A stretch of DNA of 64,000 bases from Diaphorobacter nitroreducens. GTDB taxonomy: Bacteria > Pseudomonadota > Gammaproteobacteria > Burkholderiales > Burkholderiaceae_C. Numbering within the stretch: the stretch's first letter is position 1; each line of letters starts with the position of its first letter. This document shows positions 34,336 through 43,321 of the stretch, in pieces. The stretch lies in the NCBI GenBank assembly GCA_003755025.1, contig RJVL01000001.1, forward strand, positions 124,001-188,000. The letters run 5' to 3'. The notes below the pieces were generated by a model. That model made no database searches, was not told the origin of the DNA, and was given only the letters and a program-made list of their open reading frames with translations. Both the position numbers and the translations under genes were made by a program.

Positions 34336-35562
34336 TCAGGGCGTGTCGTGATGACTCAAGGACAGGTCGGCGAAGTCGCCGTTGGCCTGCGTGAGGCGGA
34401 TGCGCACCGGCAGATAGCCCATGTCCGTGCCCAGCCAGAGTTCGGCCTTCTGATCGTAACGCTGGTCGGGGCGGGGCAGGCGCTGCAGCTTGAGCGCGGG
34501 CGTGCTGCCGGCGGGCAGCTCCAGCGTTTGCGGCCCTTCCACGGTGAAGGTCCAGCGCTCGGCGCTGCGCGCACCCACGGTGGTCAGCGTGATCCGGGTG
34601 CCGGGGGGATAGCGTTCGGGAGCGGCGGCCAGCAGGGCGCCCAGCTGGATGAACACGCTCAGCCGGTCCTGGGCGCCGCTGCCAATGGCCGCGCGCGGGG
34701 CGTTGGCGCTGAAGATCACCTCGCCGCGCTCGAAGTCGAAATGCGCTGCGCGCTCGCTGCGCGACTTGTCGCCGAAGCGCGTGGGGCGCAGTCCTTGCGG
34801 CGTGATTTGGCCCACGCTGCTTTGCGAGCGCGCGCCCAGCAGGAAGGCCTTGATCTGCTGGCGCGCCTCGTACTGCGTACCGTCCTGGCGCCACAGCAGT
34901 TCGGCGCTGGCGTTGTAGTGGAACTTTTTCACCTCGCCCGTAACGTCGAACGCCAGCCGCGCCGAGGGCGGCAGGCGTACCGGGGGCGGTTCGGTGCCGG
35001 CCACGGCACCCGCGGCGCCCGGGGGCAGGATTTCCACGCCCGCGGTCAACGCGGGCGCCTCCTGCGCCGGCTGCGATGCGGCGGCGGCTGGCGCGGACGC
35101 GCTGGAGGCTTCGGCCATTGCGGGCATGGCCGGATCTCTGGCCGGGGAGAGGGGGGCGGAGGGTGCCTGGGGCGCCGCGGCGTCCGCCGGCACTTCGGGG
35201 GGTGGGGCGGAGGAACCGGCCGGCACCTCGGCAGGGGGCTCCGCGGGCGACGGTGCGGTTTGCGCGGGCGCTTCCATGACAGGTGCGGGCTCGGCGTGCT
35301 GCGTGGGAGGCGGTGCCTCCACGGGCGGCGGCGGTGGCTTGCGCACAGGACGGGGGCGCGGCTTGGGGGCCGGCGGCGGCACTGGCGCGGCCTGGGGTTC
35401 CGGGGGAGGCGGCGGTGGAGGCGGGGGCTCCACCATCCGCGTATGGAAGGCCAGCCGCTGCGGCGCGCCTTGGTCCGTGCCGCCCCGCGGCAACCCGACC
35501 AGCACCAGCCAGTGCAGGGCCAGTACCACGGCGGTCAGCAGCAGCAGGGCGCGGCGCGGCAT
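34336..35562 (-). CDS. DUF3108 protein with a TonB-like proline-rich region
   Basis: A 408-residue protein with one N-terminal membrane helix (about 4-22, ALLLLTAVVLALHWLVLVG). A very proline-rich stretch (about 45-200, runs of P with A, E and K, as in TonB/TolA) leads to a C-terminal DUF3108 beta-rich domain (about 200-400: RLAFDVTGEVKKFHYNASAE, RSERAAHFDFERG). The layout suggests an inner-membrane anchor with a spacer through the periplasm. Function is not established. It starts 4 bp after the iclR stop, so the two are co-transcribed. Confidence 0.82.
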   Translation of the reverse strand: MPRRALLLLTAVVLALHWLVLVGLPRGGTDQGAPQRLAFHTRMVEPPPPPPPPPEPQAAPVPPPAPKPRPRPVRKPPPPPVEAPPPTQHAEPAPVMEAPAQTAPSPAEPPAEVPAGSSAPPPEVPADAAAPQAPSAPLSPARDPAMPAMAEASSASAPAAAASQPAQEAPALTAGVEILPPGAAGAVAGTEPPPVRLPPSARLAFDVTGEVKKFHYNASAELLWRQDGTQYEARQQIKAFLLGARSQSSVGQITPQGLRPTRFGDKSRSERAAHFDFERGEVIFSANAPRAAIGSGAQDRLSVFIQLGALLAAAPERYPPGTRITLTTVGARSAERWTFTVEGPQTLELPAGSTPALKLQRLPRPDQRYDQKAELWLGTDMGYLPVRIRLTQANGDFADLSLSHHDTP

Positions 35563-35566
35563 GCGT

Positions 35567-36355
35567 TCAGCCGGGTGTGGCGGCGTGACCCAGGTCGCGC
35601 GAGAGCTGCTCCGCCGCGGCGCGCAGCGGAGCCTCTATCGCACCGCCCCAGGCGGCATCGAACGTGGCGGCGGGGCCCAGCGTGGTGATGGCCAGGGCCA
35701 GGTGGCCGCCGGCGTCGAACACGGGCGCGCAGAAAGCGTGGATGCCCGGCAGCAGCGTGTCCAGCACCCGCGCGCAGCGGCGCTCGCGCACCTCGCGCAG
35801 CAGTGCCTGCACGCCGGCCTCGTCGTGCGGCAGGTCGGCGCGGCCCTGGCGGGTGGCGAGCGCGAGTTCCTCGGCCAGCAGCGCGGCGGTCTTCTCGCGT
35901 GGCAGGTAAGCGGCAAAGCAGCGGCCCGTGGCGGAGCTGAGCAGCGGCATCACGTCGCCCAGGCGCAGGTTGGCCGTGAGCGCGCGTGGTGCCTCCTCCC
36001 AGTGCACGATGGTCGGTCCATGGTTGCCCCAGACGGCCAGCGCCAGCGTGTGGCCCAGCGCATCCATGAGTGGCGCCATGCGCTCGCGCGCCAGCCGCAT
36101 GGCATCGAGGCGTGCCAGCGAAGCAAGCCCTAACTTGAGTGCCGCAGGGCCCAGGTCGTAACGGGCGTTGCGGGCGTCCTGCACCACCAGGCCCAGGCGC
36201 TGAAAGCTCACCAGGTAGCGGTGGGCCTTGGCCGCGCTCATGCCGGCCTCCTGCGCCAGGTCCTTGAGCATCAGCGGCCCGCGGGCGCGCGACAGCGCGT
36301 CCAGCAGCGCGAACCCGACCTCCACCGACTGAATGCCGACGCGTTCCTTGTCCAT
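35567..36355 (-). CDS. IclR-family transcriptional regulator
   Basis: A 262-residue regulator. The N-terminal winged helix (about 10-70: IQSVEVGFALLDALSRA, LKDLAQEAGMSAAKAHRYL) is followed by the IclR effector domain (about 85-250: LMDALGHTLALAVWGNHGP, SATGRCFAAYLP). ATG 36355 is chosen; a GTG at 36361 is also in frame and neither has a good ribosome binding site. It is divergent from an FAA-hydrolase/Bug-receptor pair and likely regulates it, as IclR proteins usually control adjacent catabolic genes. Confidence 0.9.
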   Translation of the reverse strand: MDKERVGIQSVEVGFALLDALSRARGPLMLKDLAQEAGMSAAKAHRYLVSFQRLGLVVQDARNARYDLGPAALKLGLASLARLDAMRLARERMAPLMDALGHTLALAVWGNHGPTIVHWEEAPRALTANLRLGDVMPLLSSATGRCFAAYLPREKTAALLAEELALATRQGRADLPHDEAGVQALLREVRERRCARVLDTLLPGIHAFCAPVFDAGGHLALAITTLGPAATFDAAWGGAIEAPLRAAAEQLSRDLGHAATPG

Positions 36356-36470
36356 CTGCACTAGAATTTTGGAGTTTTGTTTAGTTAAATCAATTCACTG
36401 GATCGTAATTTGTGCCAGGCGAGAGGGCTCGCGCGGCGCAGGCGATGCATTCACCCGGAGACCCAGGCCC

Positions 36471-37454
36471 ATGAAACTTGCTACCTACAAAGACGGATCG
36501 CGCGACGGCCAGCTTGTCGTGGTGTCGCGCGATCTGGGCACGGCCCATTATGCGACCGGCATTGCCAGCCGCCTGCAGCAGGTGCTGGACGACTGGAACT
36601 TCATGGCGCCCCAGTTGCAGGACCTGTACGACCAGCTCAATGCCGGCCGCGCGCGCCATCCGTTCCCCTTCGATCCGCAGCAGTGCATGGCGCCGCTGCC
36701 GCGCGCCTACCAGTGGGCGGACGGCTCGGCCTACATCAACCACGTGGAGCTGGTGCGCAAGGCGCGCAATGCCGAGGTGCCCGCCAGCTTCTACACCGAT
36801 CCGCTCATGTACCAGGGCGGCAGCGACGACTTCATCGGCCCCTGCGACGACGTGGTGGTGCCCAGCGAGGCCATGGGCATCGACTTTGAGGCCGAGATTG
36901 CCGTCGTCACCGGCGACGTGAAGATGGGCGCCAGCCCGGAGCAGGCCCTGGACGGCATCCGCCTGGTGATGCTGGCCAACGACGTCAGCCTGCGCAACCT
37001 GATCCCGGCCGAGCTGGCCAAGGGCTTCGGTTTCTTCCAGTCCAAGCCGGCGACCGCCTTCAGCCCCGTGGCGGTGACGCTGGACGAGCTGGGCGACGCC
37101 TGGCAGGGCGGGCGCGTGCACCTCACGCTGCAGTCCACCTGGAACGGCCGCAAGGTGGGCATGTGCGACGCGGGGCCGGAGATGACCTTCCACTTCGGCC
37201 AGCTCATCGCGCACATCGCCAAGACACGCAACGTGCGCGCCGGCTCCATCGTGGGCAGCGGCACGGTGAGCAACAAGGACTGGGCCAAGGGCTACAGCTG
37301 CATTGCCGAAAAGCGCTGCATCGAGACCATCCAGGACGGCCAGCCCAGCACCGAGTTCATGCGCTATGGCGACACCATCCGCATCGAGATGAAGAACAAG
37401 GCCGGCCAGAGCCTGTTCGGCGCCATTGACCAGACCATTGCCGCGCCGCAGTAG
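36471..37454 (+). CDS. Fumarylacetoacetate-hydrolase family protein
   Basis: A 327-residue enzyme. The metal-binding core has the E-x-E motif in MGIDFEAEIAVVTGDV (about 135-150), preceded by GPCDDVVVP and followed by LRNLIPAELAKGFGFFQSKP and the C-terminal RAGSIVGSGTVSNKD. It cleaves or decarboxylates a beta-diketo-type acid at the end of an aromatic or related catabolic route; the exact substrate is unknown. CCCGGAG lies 13 nt upstream of ATG 36471. It is divergent from iclR, and repeat copy 7 then separates it from a Bug receptor. Confidence 0.88.
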   Translation: MKLATYKDGSRDGQLVVVSRDLGTAHYATGIASRLQQVLDDWNFMAPQLQDLYDQLNAGRARHPFPFDPQQCMAPLPRAYQWADGSAYINHVELVRKARNAEVPASFYTDPLMYQGGSDDFIGPCDDVVVPSEAMGIDFEAEIAVVTGDVKMGASPEQALDGIRLVMLANDVSLRNLIPAELAKGFGFFQSKPATAFSPVAVTLDELGDAWQGGRVHLTLQSTWNGRKVGMCDAGPEMTFHFGQLIAHIAKTRNVRAGSIVGSGTVSNKDWAKGYSCIAEKRCIETIQDGQPSTEFMRYGDTIRIEMKNKAGQSLFGAIDQTIAAPQ

Positions 37455-37518
37455 TTTGAGGTCATTTTGGGCCGTAGCGCCCGTCCATCAAGCGCGAGCA
37501 GCTATTAATAAAAGAGCA
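37455..37518 (+). repeat. Dispersed palindromic repeat, copy 7
   Basis: The inverse orientation of copies 1-6. It starts at the FAA-hydrolase stop codon; the arms GCGCCCG and CAAGCGCGAG are followed by CAGCTATTAATAAAAGAGC. The family frame is open on the plus strand (AVAPVHQARAAINK) and runs on, without a stop, into the Bug receptor frame at 37531. The ribosome binding site AAGGAG of that gene touches the end of the repeat. Confidence 0.85.
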
Positions 37519-37530
37519 AGGAGACAACCG

Positions 37531-38499
37531 ATGGAACGCAGAACCTTCCTGGCGGCCTGTGCCGCCACGGCGGCGGCGCCGTGGACACGCGCCGACACGG
37601 GCTATCCCAGCCAACCCATCCGCTGGGTGGTGCCCTACCCGGCGGGCGGCGGCACCGATGTGCTGGCGCGCACCGTGGCCGAGGCCATGCGCGGCGGGCT
37701 GGGCCAGCAGATCGTGGTGGACAACCGGCCTGGCGCGTCCACCAACATCGGCAGCCAGATCGTCGCCACCGCCAAGCCGGACGGCTACACCGTCATGTCG
37801 GCGGACAACGCGCTGCTGGCCTACAACGAGCACCTGTACCGCCGGCTGCCCTTCCACCCGGACAAGGACTTCACGTACATCGGCGGGCTGTCGCGCTTTC
37901 CTCTGGTGCTGGTGGTGAATCCGGCGTTCGCGGCGCAGACCTTCCAGGACTTCCTGGCCTATGTGAAGGCCCACCCCGGCCAGGTGAACTACGCCTCGCC
38001 CGGCAACGGCTCGCCGCACCACCTGGCGATGGAGTTGTTCAAGCACCGCACGCAGACGTTCCTTACGCACATTCCCTACCGCGGCGCGGCCCCGGCGGTG
38101 CAGGACGTGATGGGTGGCCAGGTGCCCTGCATGTTCCTGGACCTTGCGGCCGGCCTGCCGGTGATCCAGTCGGGCAAGGTGCGTGCGCTGGCCATCGGCG
38201 CCGCCCGGCGTGCGGCCGCGCTGCCGCACGTGCCCACGCTGGCAGAGGTGGGCGTGGCCGATGCCGAGGTCTATGCGTTTCAGGGCCTGCTGGGCCCGGC
38301 CGGGCTGCCGACGGCCATCACCGCACGGCTGAATGCCGGGCTGAACCAGGCGTTGGCCGCGCCCGAGGTGGTGGAGCGCATGCGGGCCTTTGGCATGGAA
38401 CCGCTGGCCGGCACGCCCGAGCAGTTCCACGCGCTGGCCCGCGCCGAGGCGCGGCGCTGGGGGCCGGTCATTGCCGCCACGGGCGTGAAGCTGGATTGA
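37531..38499 (+). CDS. Bug-family tripartite tricarboxylate receptor
   Basis: A 322-residue periplasmic solute receptor (TctC/Bug type). The signal peptide is short (MERRTFLAACAATAAAPWTRA). Family marks are PIRWVVPYPAGGGTDVLAR, VVDNRPGASTNIG, VNYASPGNGSPHHLAMELF and IPYRGAAPAVQDVMGGQV. These receptors bind carboxylic acids. No TctA/TctB membrane subunits are nearby, which is common for Bug proteins in this family of bacteria. Pairing with an FAA hydrolase and IclR regulator suggests an aromatic or carboxylic acid ligand. Confidence 0.9.
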   Translation: MERRTFLAACAATAAAPWTRADTGYPSQPIRWVVPYPAGGGTDVLARTVAEAMRGGLGQQIVVDNRPGASTNIGSQIVATAKPDGYTVMSADNALLAYNEHLYRRLPFHPDKDFTYIGGLSRFPLVLVVNPAFAAQTFQDFLAYVKAHPGQVNYASPGNGSPHHLAMELFKHRTQTFLTHIPYRGAAPAVQDVMGGQVPCMFLDLAAGLPVIQSGKVRALAIGAARRAAALPHVPTLAEVGVADAEVYAFQGLLGPAGLPTAITARLNAGLNQALAAPEVVERMRAFGMEPLAGTPEQFHALARAEARRWGPVIAATGVKLD

Positions 38500-38501
38500 G
38501 G

Positions 38502-38563
38502 TTTGGTGCCAAAAGTGGCTGTAGCGCTTGACAGTCAAGCGCTAACAGCTAACTTTTTGATAG
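38502..38563 (+). repeat. Dispersed palindromic repeat, copy 8
   Basis: CCAAAAGTGGCTGTAGCGCTTGA then TCAAGCGCTAACAGCTA and an AT-rich end at 38551-38562. It fills the gap between two convergent stops, the TAA of the molybdoenzyme gene abutting it at 38564. The plus-strand family frame is open (VAVALDSQALTA). Confidence 0.9.
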
Positions 38564-40630
38564 TTAAGAGGCCAGCGGCTCCACCTGTACCCGGCAGTCG
38601 TAGAACGTGGGCCCCGCGCCCAGGTCGGTCAGGGCCTGGCTGGTCAGTTCGTTCACGTTGGTGCCGTTGTGGCCCAGCTTGCGCCACCACACGCCCAGGC
38701 CGTTCACCACGCCGGGACGGGCGCGCCCGTTGAGCGCGGCGTGGCAGGCGTAGCTGCCGCGGTCGTTGAATACGCGCACCAGGGCGCCGTCGGCAATGCC
38801 GCGCGCCGCGGCATCTTCGGGGTGGATCTCCAGCAGCGGGCGGCCTTCGATGTCGCGCAGGCTCTGCAGGTTCACGAAGGTGGAGTTGAGGAAGTTGCGC
38901 GCCGGCGGCGAGATCATGGCCAGCGGGTAGTCGGCCGAGGTGCCCGCGCCCTCGTGGTTGGGCACGTAGCCCGGCAGCGGATCCAGCCCCTGGTCGGCCA
39001 GCCGCTGGCTGTAAAACTCGCATTGGCCCGAGGGCGTGGGAAAGCCGCCGTCGGCGAATGGCGCATCGGGCACGGACAGGGGCGCGAAGCCCTGTTCCAG
39101 CAGCAGATCGAAGTCCACCTGGTCGCCATAGGCCTGGCGGCACAGTGCCTCGTCGCTGTCGGCAAAGCAGGGTTCGGTGAAGCCCATGCGCGCGGCCAGG
39201 TCGCGGAAGATCTGCGCATTGCTGCGCGCCTGGCCCTGGGGCGCAATCGCGGGCCGGTTGAGCAGCACGTCGGTGTGGCCGTAGGCCAGGTGCACGTCCC
39301 AGTGCTCCAGCTGCGTGGTCGCGGGCAGGATGTAGTCGGCGTAGTCGGCCGTGTCGGTCTGGAAGTGCTCCAGCACCACGGTGAACAGGTCCTCGCGCGC
39401 AAAGCCGCGCACCACTTGGCGGGAGTCCGGCGCCACGGCCACGGGGTTGCTGTTGTAGACCACCAGCGCCTCGATCTTCGGCCCGAAGCTGGGCGATGCG
39501 TCGCGCAGCAGGTCGTCGCCGATGGTCACCATGTTGATGGTGCGCGGGCTGCGGCCCGCCAGCAGGTCGGGGCGCTGCAGCGCGGCCCGGTCCACGGGGA
39601 AGCTGCCGGAGCTGGACAGCAGCACGCCGCCTGCGCGGTGGCGCCAGGCGCCCGTGAGTGCCGGCAGGCTGGCGATGGCGCGCACCGCGTTGGCGCCGCC
39701 GTGCGCGCGCTGCACGCCGTAGTTCAGGCGGATGGCGGCGGGCCGCGTGGTGCCGTAGTCGTGCGCCAGCCGGCGGATCTGCTCCACGGGCAGGCCGCAG
39801 ACCTCGGCCGCGCGCTCGGGCGGCCACTGCAGGGCGCGCTCGCGCAGTTGCTCCCAGCCCAGCGTGTGCCGGGCGAGATAGTCGTGGTCCAGCCAGTCGT
39901 GCACGATCAGTTCGTGCATCAGCGCCAGGGCCAGCGCGGCGTCGGTCCCCGGGCGCAGTTGCAGGTGCTCATGGCATTTCTCGGCCGTCTCGCTCTTGCG
40001 CGGGTCGATGCAGACCAGGCGCGCGCCGTCGCGTTTGGCCTGCTGCGCGATGCGCCAGAAATGCAGGTTGCTGCCGATGGAGTTGCTGCCCCAGATCAGG
40101 ATGAGCTGGGCCTCGGCGAAGAACTCCACCTTCATTCCCACCTTGGCACCCAGCGTGTGCACCAGGCCTTCGCCGCCCGCCGTGGCGCAGATGGTGCGCG
40201 CCAGCAGCGACGCGCCCAGGCGGTGGAAGAAGCGCCGGTCCATGCTCTCGCCCTGCACCAGCCCCATGGTGCCCGCGTAGCTGTAAGGCTGGATGGCCTG
40301 GGGGTCGCGCGCGGCGATGTGCGCCAGGCGCGCCGCGATGTCCCCCAGCGCTTCGTCCCAGCTCACCGGTGTGAACTGCCCGCTGCCCTTGGGGCCCGTA
40401 CGCCTGAGTGGCGTGAGGATGCGCTCGGCATGGTGGGTGCGCTCGGCGTACTTCGACACCTTGGCGCACAGCACGCCGCCGGTCTGCGCATGCGCCGGGT
40501 TGCCCTGTACGCGCACGGCGCGGCCGTTCTCCACGGTGGTGATCAGGGCGCAGGTGTCGGGGCAGTCGTGGGGGCAGGCGCCGCGCACCTGGTGGGTGGC
40601 CGAAGCGTCGGGGACGGGAGTCGGGAGCAT
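38564..40630 (-). CDS. Molybdopterin oxidoreductase with N-terminal [4Fe-4S] cluster
   Basis: A 688-residue enzyme of the DMSO-reductase superfamily. Cluster ligands are C19, C23, C27 (CPHDCPDTC) and C55 (GGVLC). Bis-MGD contacts include ELGWDE-type PVSWDEALGD, GTMGLVQGE, IWGSNSIGSN, the C-terminal dinucleotide-binding part (DYPLAMISPPARNFLNSTF) and GRPLLEIHPEDAAARG. No signal peptide, so it is cytoplasmic. It resembles soluble members annotated as formate dehydrogenase-like or biotin-sulphoxide-type enzymes. No partner subunit or cofactor gene is adjacent, so the substrate is open. Confidence 0.88.
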   Translation of the reverse strand: MLPTPVPDASATHQVRGACPHDCPDTCALITTVENGRAVRVQGNPAHAQTGGVLCAKVSKYAERTHHAERILTPLRRTGPKGSGQFTPVSWDEALGDIAARLAHIAARDPQAIQPYSYAGTMGLVQGESMDRRFFHRLGASLLARTICATAGGEGLVHTLGAKVGMKVEFFAEAQLILIWGSNSIGSNLHFWRIAQQAKRDGARLVCIDPRKSETAEKCHEHLQLRPGTDAALALALMHELIVHDWLDHDYLARHTLGWEQLRERALQWPPERAAEVCGLPVEQIRRLAHDYGTTRPAAIRLNYGVQRAHGGANAVRAIASLPALTGAWRHRAGGVLLSSSGSFPVDRAALQRPDLLAGRSPRTINMVTIGDDLLRDASPSFGPKIEALVVYNSNPVAVAPDSRQVVRGFAREDLFTVVLEHFQTDTADYADYILPATTQLEHWDVHLAYGHTDVLLNRPAIAPQGQARSNAQIFRDLAARMGFTEPCFADSDEALCRQAYGDQVDFDLLLEQGFAPLSVPDAPFADGGFPTPSGQCEFYSQRLADQGLDPLPGYVPNHEGAGTSADYPLAMISPPARNFLNSTFVNLQSLRDIEGRPLLEIHPEDAAARGIADGALVRVFNDRGSYACHAALNGRARPGVVNGLGVWWRKLGHNGTNVNELTSQALTDLGAGPTFYDCRVQVEPLAS

Positions 40631-40751
40631 GTGTGGGGACTTTGGTGAGGGATGAACCGGGGAAAACGGGCTTCGGTAAACTTCGCGCCGGGCACTCCGT
40701 TTAACGCAGTGCCTTATTTATTTCAATAATGGTTTACTCTGAGGGTTTTCT

Positions 40752-41900
40752 ATGCATTCAACGCGGTTGAGCCGCCGGCAATTCTCGGCAGGGATGGGCG
40801 CGGCCCTGCTGACCGGCGCATCCCTGACGCGCGCGCAGAGCGACACGCGCATTGTGCTGGGCCAATCCGCGGCCCTGACCGGGCCTGCCAGCCAATTGGG
40901 CCTGCAGTTCCAGGCGGGTGCCAAGCTGGCGTTCGATCAGGTCAATGCCCAGGGCGGCATCGGGCGGCGCACCATCGAGCTGCGCTCGCTGGACGACGGC
41001 TACGAGCCCGACCGCTGCGCCGAGAACACGCGCCGCCTGATCAATGAGGACGTGCTGGCCCTCTTTGGCTACGTGGGCACGCCCACCAGCCTGGCCGCGC
41101 AACCACTGTTCACGCAGGCCAAGGTGCCATTCTTCGCGCCCGTCACGGGCGCGGAGTCCCTGCGCCAGCCGTTCAACCGCCTGGCCTTCCACGTGCGCGC
41201 CTCCTACGCGGACGAGGCCGAGCTCATCGTGCGCCAGCTCACCAACCTGGGGCTGGACCGCATCGGCGTCTTCTACCAGGACGACGCCTACGGCAAGGCT
41301 GGCCTGGACGCCGTGACCCGTGCACTGGCCACGCGCAAGCTGGCGCCCGTGGCGACCGGCACGGTGGCGCGCAACTCCGCCAACGTGACGGCTGCCGTGG
41401 CGCCGCTGGTGGCGGCGCAGCCCGTGGCCATCGTGCAGATCGGTGCCTATGCCGCCAGTGCGGCGTTCGTGCTGGCCGCGCGCAAGGCGGGGTACGGCGG
41501 CAAGTTCTACAACGTGTCCTTCGTGGGCACGCAGGCGCTGGCGGATGCGCTGGGCGCCAACGGCGCGGGCGTGGTGGTGTCGCAGGTGGTGCCTTCGCCC
41601 TACCAACAGTCGCGCCAGATCACGCGTGAATTCCAAGAGGCCATCAAGAAGGGCGGCAACGTGCAGGCCAACTACTCCAGCATGGAGGGCTACCTGGCCG
41701 CGCGCGTCTTCATCGAGGGGCTGCGCAACGCGCAGGCGCACGCCAGCGGCAAGCTCACCCGCGAGAGCCTGGTGGCGGGGCTGGAATCCCTGCGCGGTTC
41801 GGTGGGCGGTTTTACGGTCAACTTCAGCCCGTCCGACCATGAGGGCTCGCGCTTCGTGGAGATGTCCATGCTCACCGGCGACGGCCGCGTGCGCACCTGA
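40752..41900 (+). CDS. ABC-transporter periplasmic binding protein, branched-chain amino acid type
   Basis: A 382-residue type I solute-binding protein. A twin-arginine-like start (SRRQFSAGMGAALLTGASL) suggests Tat or Sec export, followed by IVLGQSAALTGPASQLG, NAQGGIGRRTIELRSLDDGYEPDRC, ALFGYVGTPTS and YQDDAYGKAGLDAV. No permease or ATPase genes are adjacent. An M20 amidohydrolase follows, so the ligand may be an amide or an acyl-amino acid; this is inference. Confidence 0.88.
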   Translation: MHSTRLSRRQFSAGMGAALLTGASLTRAQSDTRIVLGQSAALTGPASQLGLQFQAGAKLAFDQVNAQGGIGRRTIELRSLDDGYEPDRCAENTRRLINEDVLALFGYVGTPTSLAAQPLFTQAKVPFFAPVTGAESLRQPFNRLAFHVRASYADEAELIVRQLTNLGLDRIGVFYQDDAYGKAGLDAVTRALATRKLAPVATGTVARNSANVTAAVAPLVAAQPVAIVQIGAYAASAAFVLAARKAGYGGKFYNVSFVGTQALADALGANGAGVVVSQVVPSPYQQSRQITREFQEAIKKGGNVQANYSSMEGYLAARVFIEGLRNAQAHASGKLTRESLVAGLESLRGSVGGFTVNFSPSDHEGSRFVEMSMLTGDGRVRT

Positions 41901-42015
41901 GCGCTCCTCGCCCGCCGGCGCCATCGGCGGGTCGCAGGGGCTTCGGGCCCGCTTCGGCGCGGATCGGGGAGCACGGCTAGACTGTGGCATTCTCAGGACG
42001 ACAGGCCCGATCCCC

Positions 42016-43221
42016 ATGAACATCATCGACTCCATCGCCCGCGAAGCGGCCGCCATCGCCGAGGTGCGGCGCGACATCCATGCCCATCCCGAACTGTGCT
42101 TTCAGGAGGTGCGCACGGCCGACGTGATCGCGGCCAAGCTCACCGAATGGGGCATCCCCATCCACCGCGGGCTGGGCACCACCGGTGTGGTGGGCATCGT
42201 GCACGGCCGTGACGGCGGTGCCTGCGGCCGCGCCGTGGGCCTGCGCGCAGACATCGACGCCCTGCCCATGCAGGAGTTCAACACCTTCGCCCATGCGAGC
42301 AAGCACCAGGGCCGGATGCACGCCTGCGGCCACGACGGCCACACGGCCATGCTGTTGGCGGCGGCGCAGTATTTCTCCAAGCACCGCGACTTCGACGGCA
42401 CCGTGTATTTGATCTTCCAGCCGGCGGAAGAGGGTGGCGGCGGCGCACGCGAGATGATCAAGGACGGCCTGTTTGAGCGGTTCCCCATGCAGGCGGTGTT
42501 CGGCATGCACAACTGGCCGGGTATGCCGGCCGGCAGCTTTGCCGTGAGCCCCGGCCCGGTGATGGCGTCAAGCAATGAGTTCAAGATCACCATCCGCGGC
42601 AAGGGCAGCCACGGCGCCATGCCGCACATGGGCATTGACCCCGTGCCCGTGGCCTGCCAGATGGTGCAGGCGTTCCAGAACATCATCAGCCGCAACAAGA
42701 AGCCCATCGAGGCGGGCGTGATCTCGGTGACGATGATCCACGCCGGCGAGGCCACCAACGTAGTGCCCGACAGCTGCGAGCTGCAGGGCACGGTGCGCAC
42801 CTTCTCCACCGAGCTGCTGGACATGATCGAGCGCCGCATGCGGCAGGTGGCCGAGCACACCTGCGCCGCGTTCGAGGCGCGCTGCGAATTCGAGTTCGTG
42901 CGCAATTACCCCCCCACCATCAACTCGCCGGCCGAGGCCGAGTTCGCGCGCCAGGTGATGGTGGGCATCGTGGGTGAAGACAAGGTGCTGGCGCAGGAGC
43001 CCACCGGGGGCGCGGAGGATTTTTCCTTCATGCTGCAGGCCAAGCCGGGCGCCTATGTGTTCATCGCCAACGGCGACGGCGACCACCGCGCCATGGGCCA
43101 CGGCGGCGGTCCCTGCACGCTGCACAACCCCAGCTACGACTTCAACGATGCGCTGATTCCGCTGGGCGGCACCTATTGGGTGGAACTGGCGCGCCAATGG
43201 CTGGCACAGCCCACGGCCTGA
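42016..43221 (+). CDS. M20-family amidohydrolase, HipO type
   Basis: A 401-residue metallohydrolase of the hippurate hydrolase / N-acyl-amino-acid amidohydrolase group. Metal ligands and nearby motifs are RRDIHAHPELCFQE at the start, GLRADIDALPMQE, MHACGHDGHTAMLL, FQPAEEGGGGAREM and a final GGPCTLHNPSYDFND. The lid domain is at about 185-300. It removes an acyl group from an amino acid or a similar amide. The frame extends upstream into the binding-protein gene, but homology begins at ATG 42016. A strong terminator follows at 43270. Confidence 0.92.
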   Translation: MNIIDSIAREAAAIAEVRRDIHAHPELCFQEVRTADVIAAKLTEWGIPIHRGLGTTGVVGIVHGRDGGACGRAVGLRADIDALPMQEFNTFAHASKHQGRMHACGHDGHTAMLLAAAQYFSKHRDFDGTVYLIFQPAEEGGGGAREMIKDGLFERFPMQAVFGMHNWPGMPAGSFAVSPGPVMASSNEFKITIRGKGSHGAMPHMGIDPVPVACQMVQAFQNIISRNKKPIEAGVISVTMIHAGEATNVVPDSCELQGTVRTFSTELLDMIERRMRQVAEHTCAAFEARCEFEFVRNYPPTINSPAEAEFARQVMVGIVGEDKVLAQEPTGGAEDFSFMLQAKPGAYVFIANGDGDHRAMGHGGGPCTLHNPSYDFNDALIPLGGTYWVELARQWLAQPTA

Positions 43222-43269
43222 GAGGTTCCGGGTCCCCGTGAGGCGGCATTCACACGGCTGACATGCCCA

Positions 43270-43300
43270 GGCTCCACCGTTGCGCGGTGGGGCCTTTTTT
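43270..43300 (+). terminator. Intrinsic terminator after the M20 amidohydrolase gene
   Basis: A 10-bp stem (43270-43279 with 43285-43294, one G-T pair), loop TTGCG-like, followed by six T residues. It closes the unit before the DUF2817 gene. Confidence 0.85.
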
Positions 43301-43321
43301 ACATGTCCAAAGGGGGTTTCG

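Noticed and set aside
36360-36400. FNR-like box TTTAGTTAAATCAA in the iclR/FAA-hydrolase gap
   Set aside because: Only the right half matches, and the region is simply AT-rich promoter DNA.
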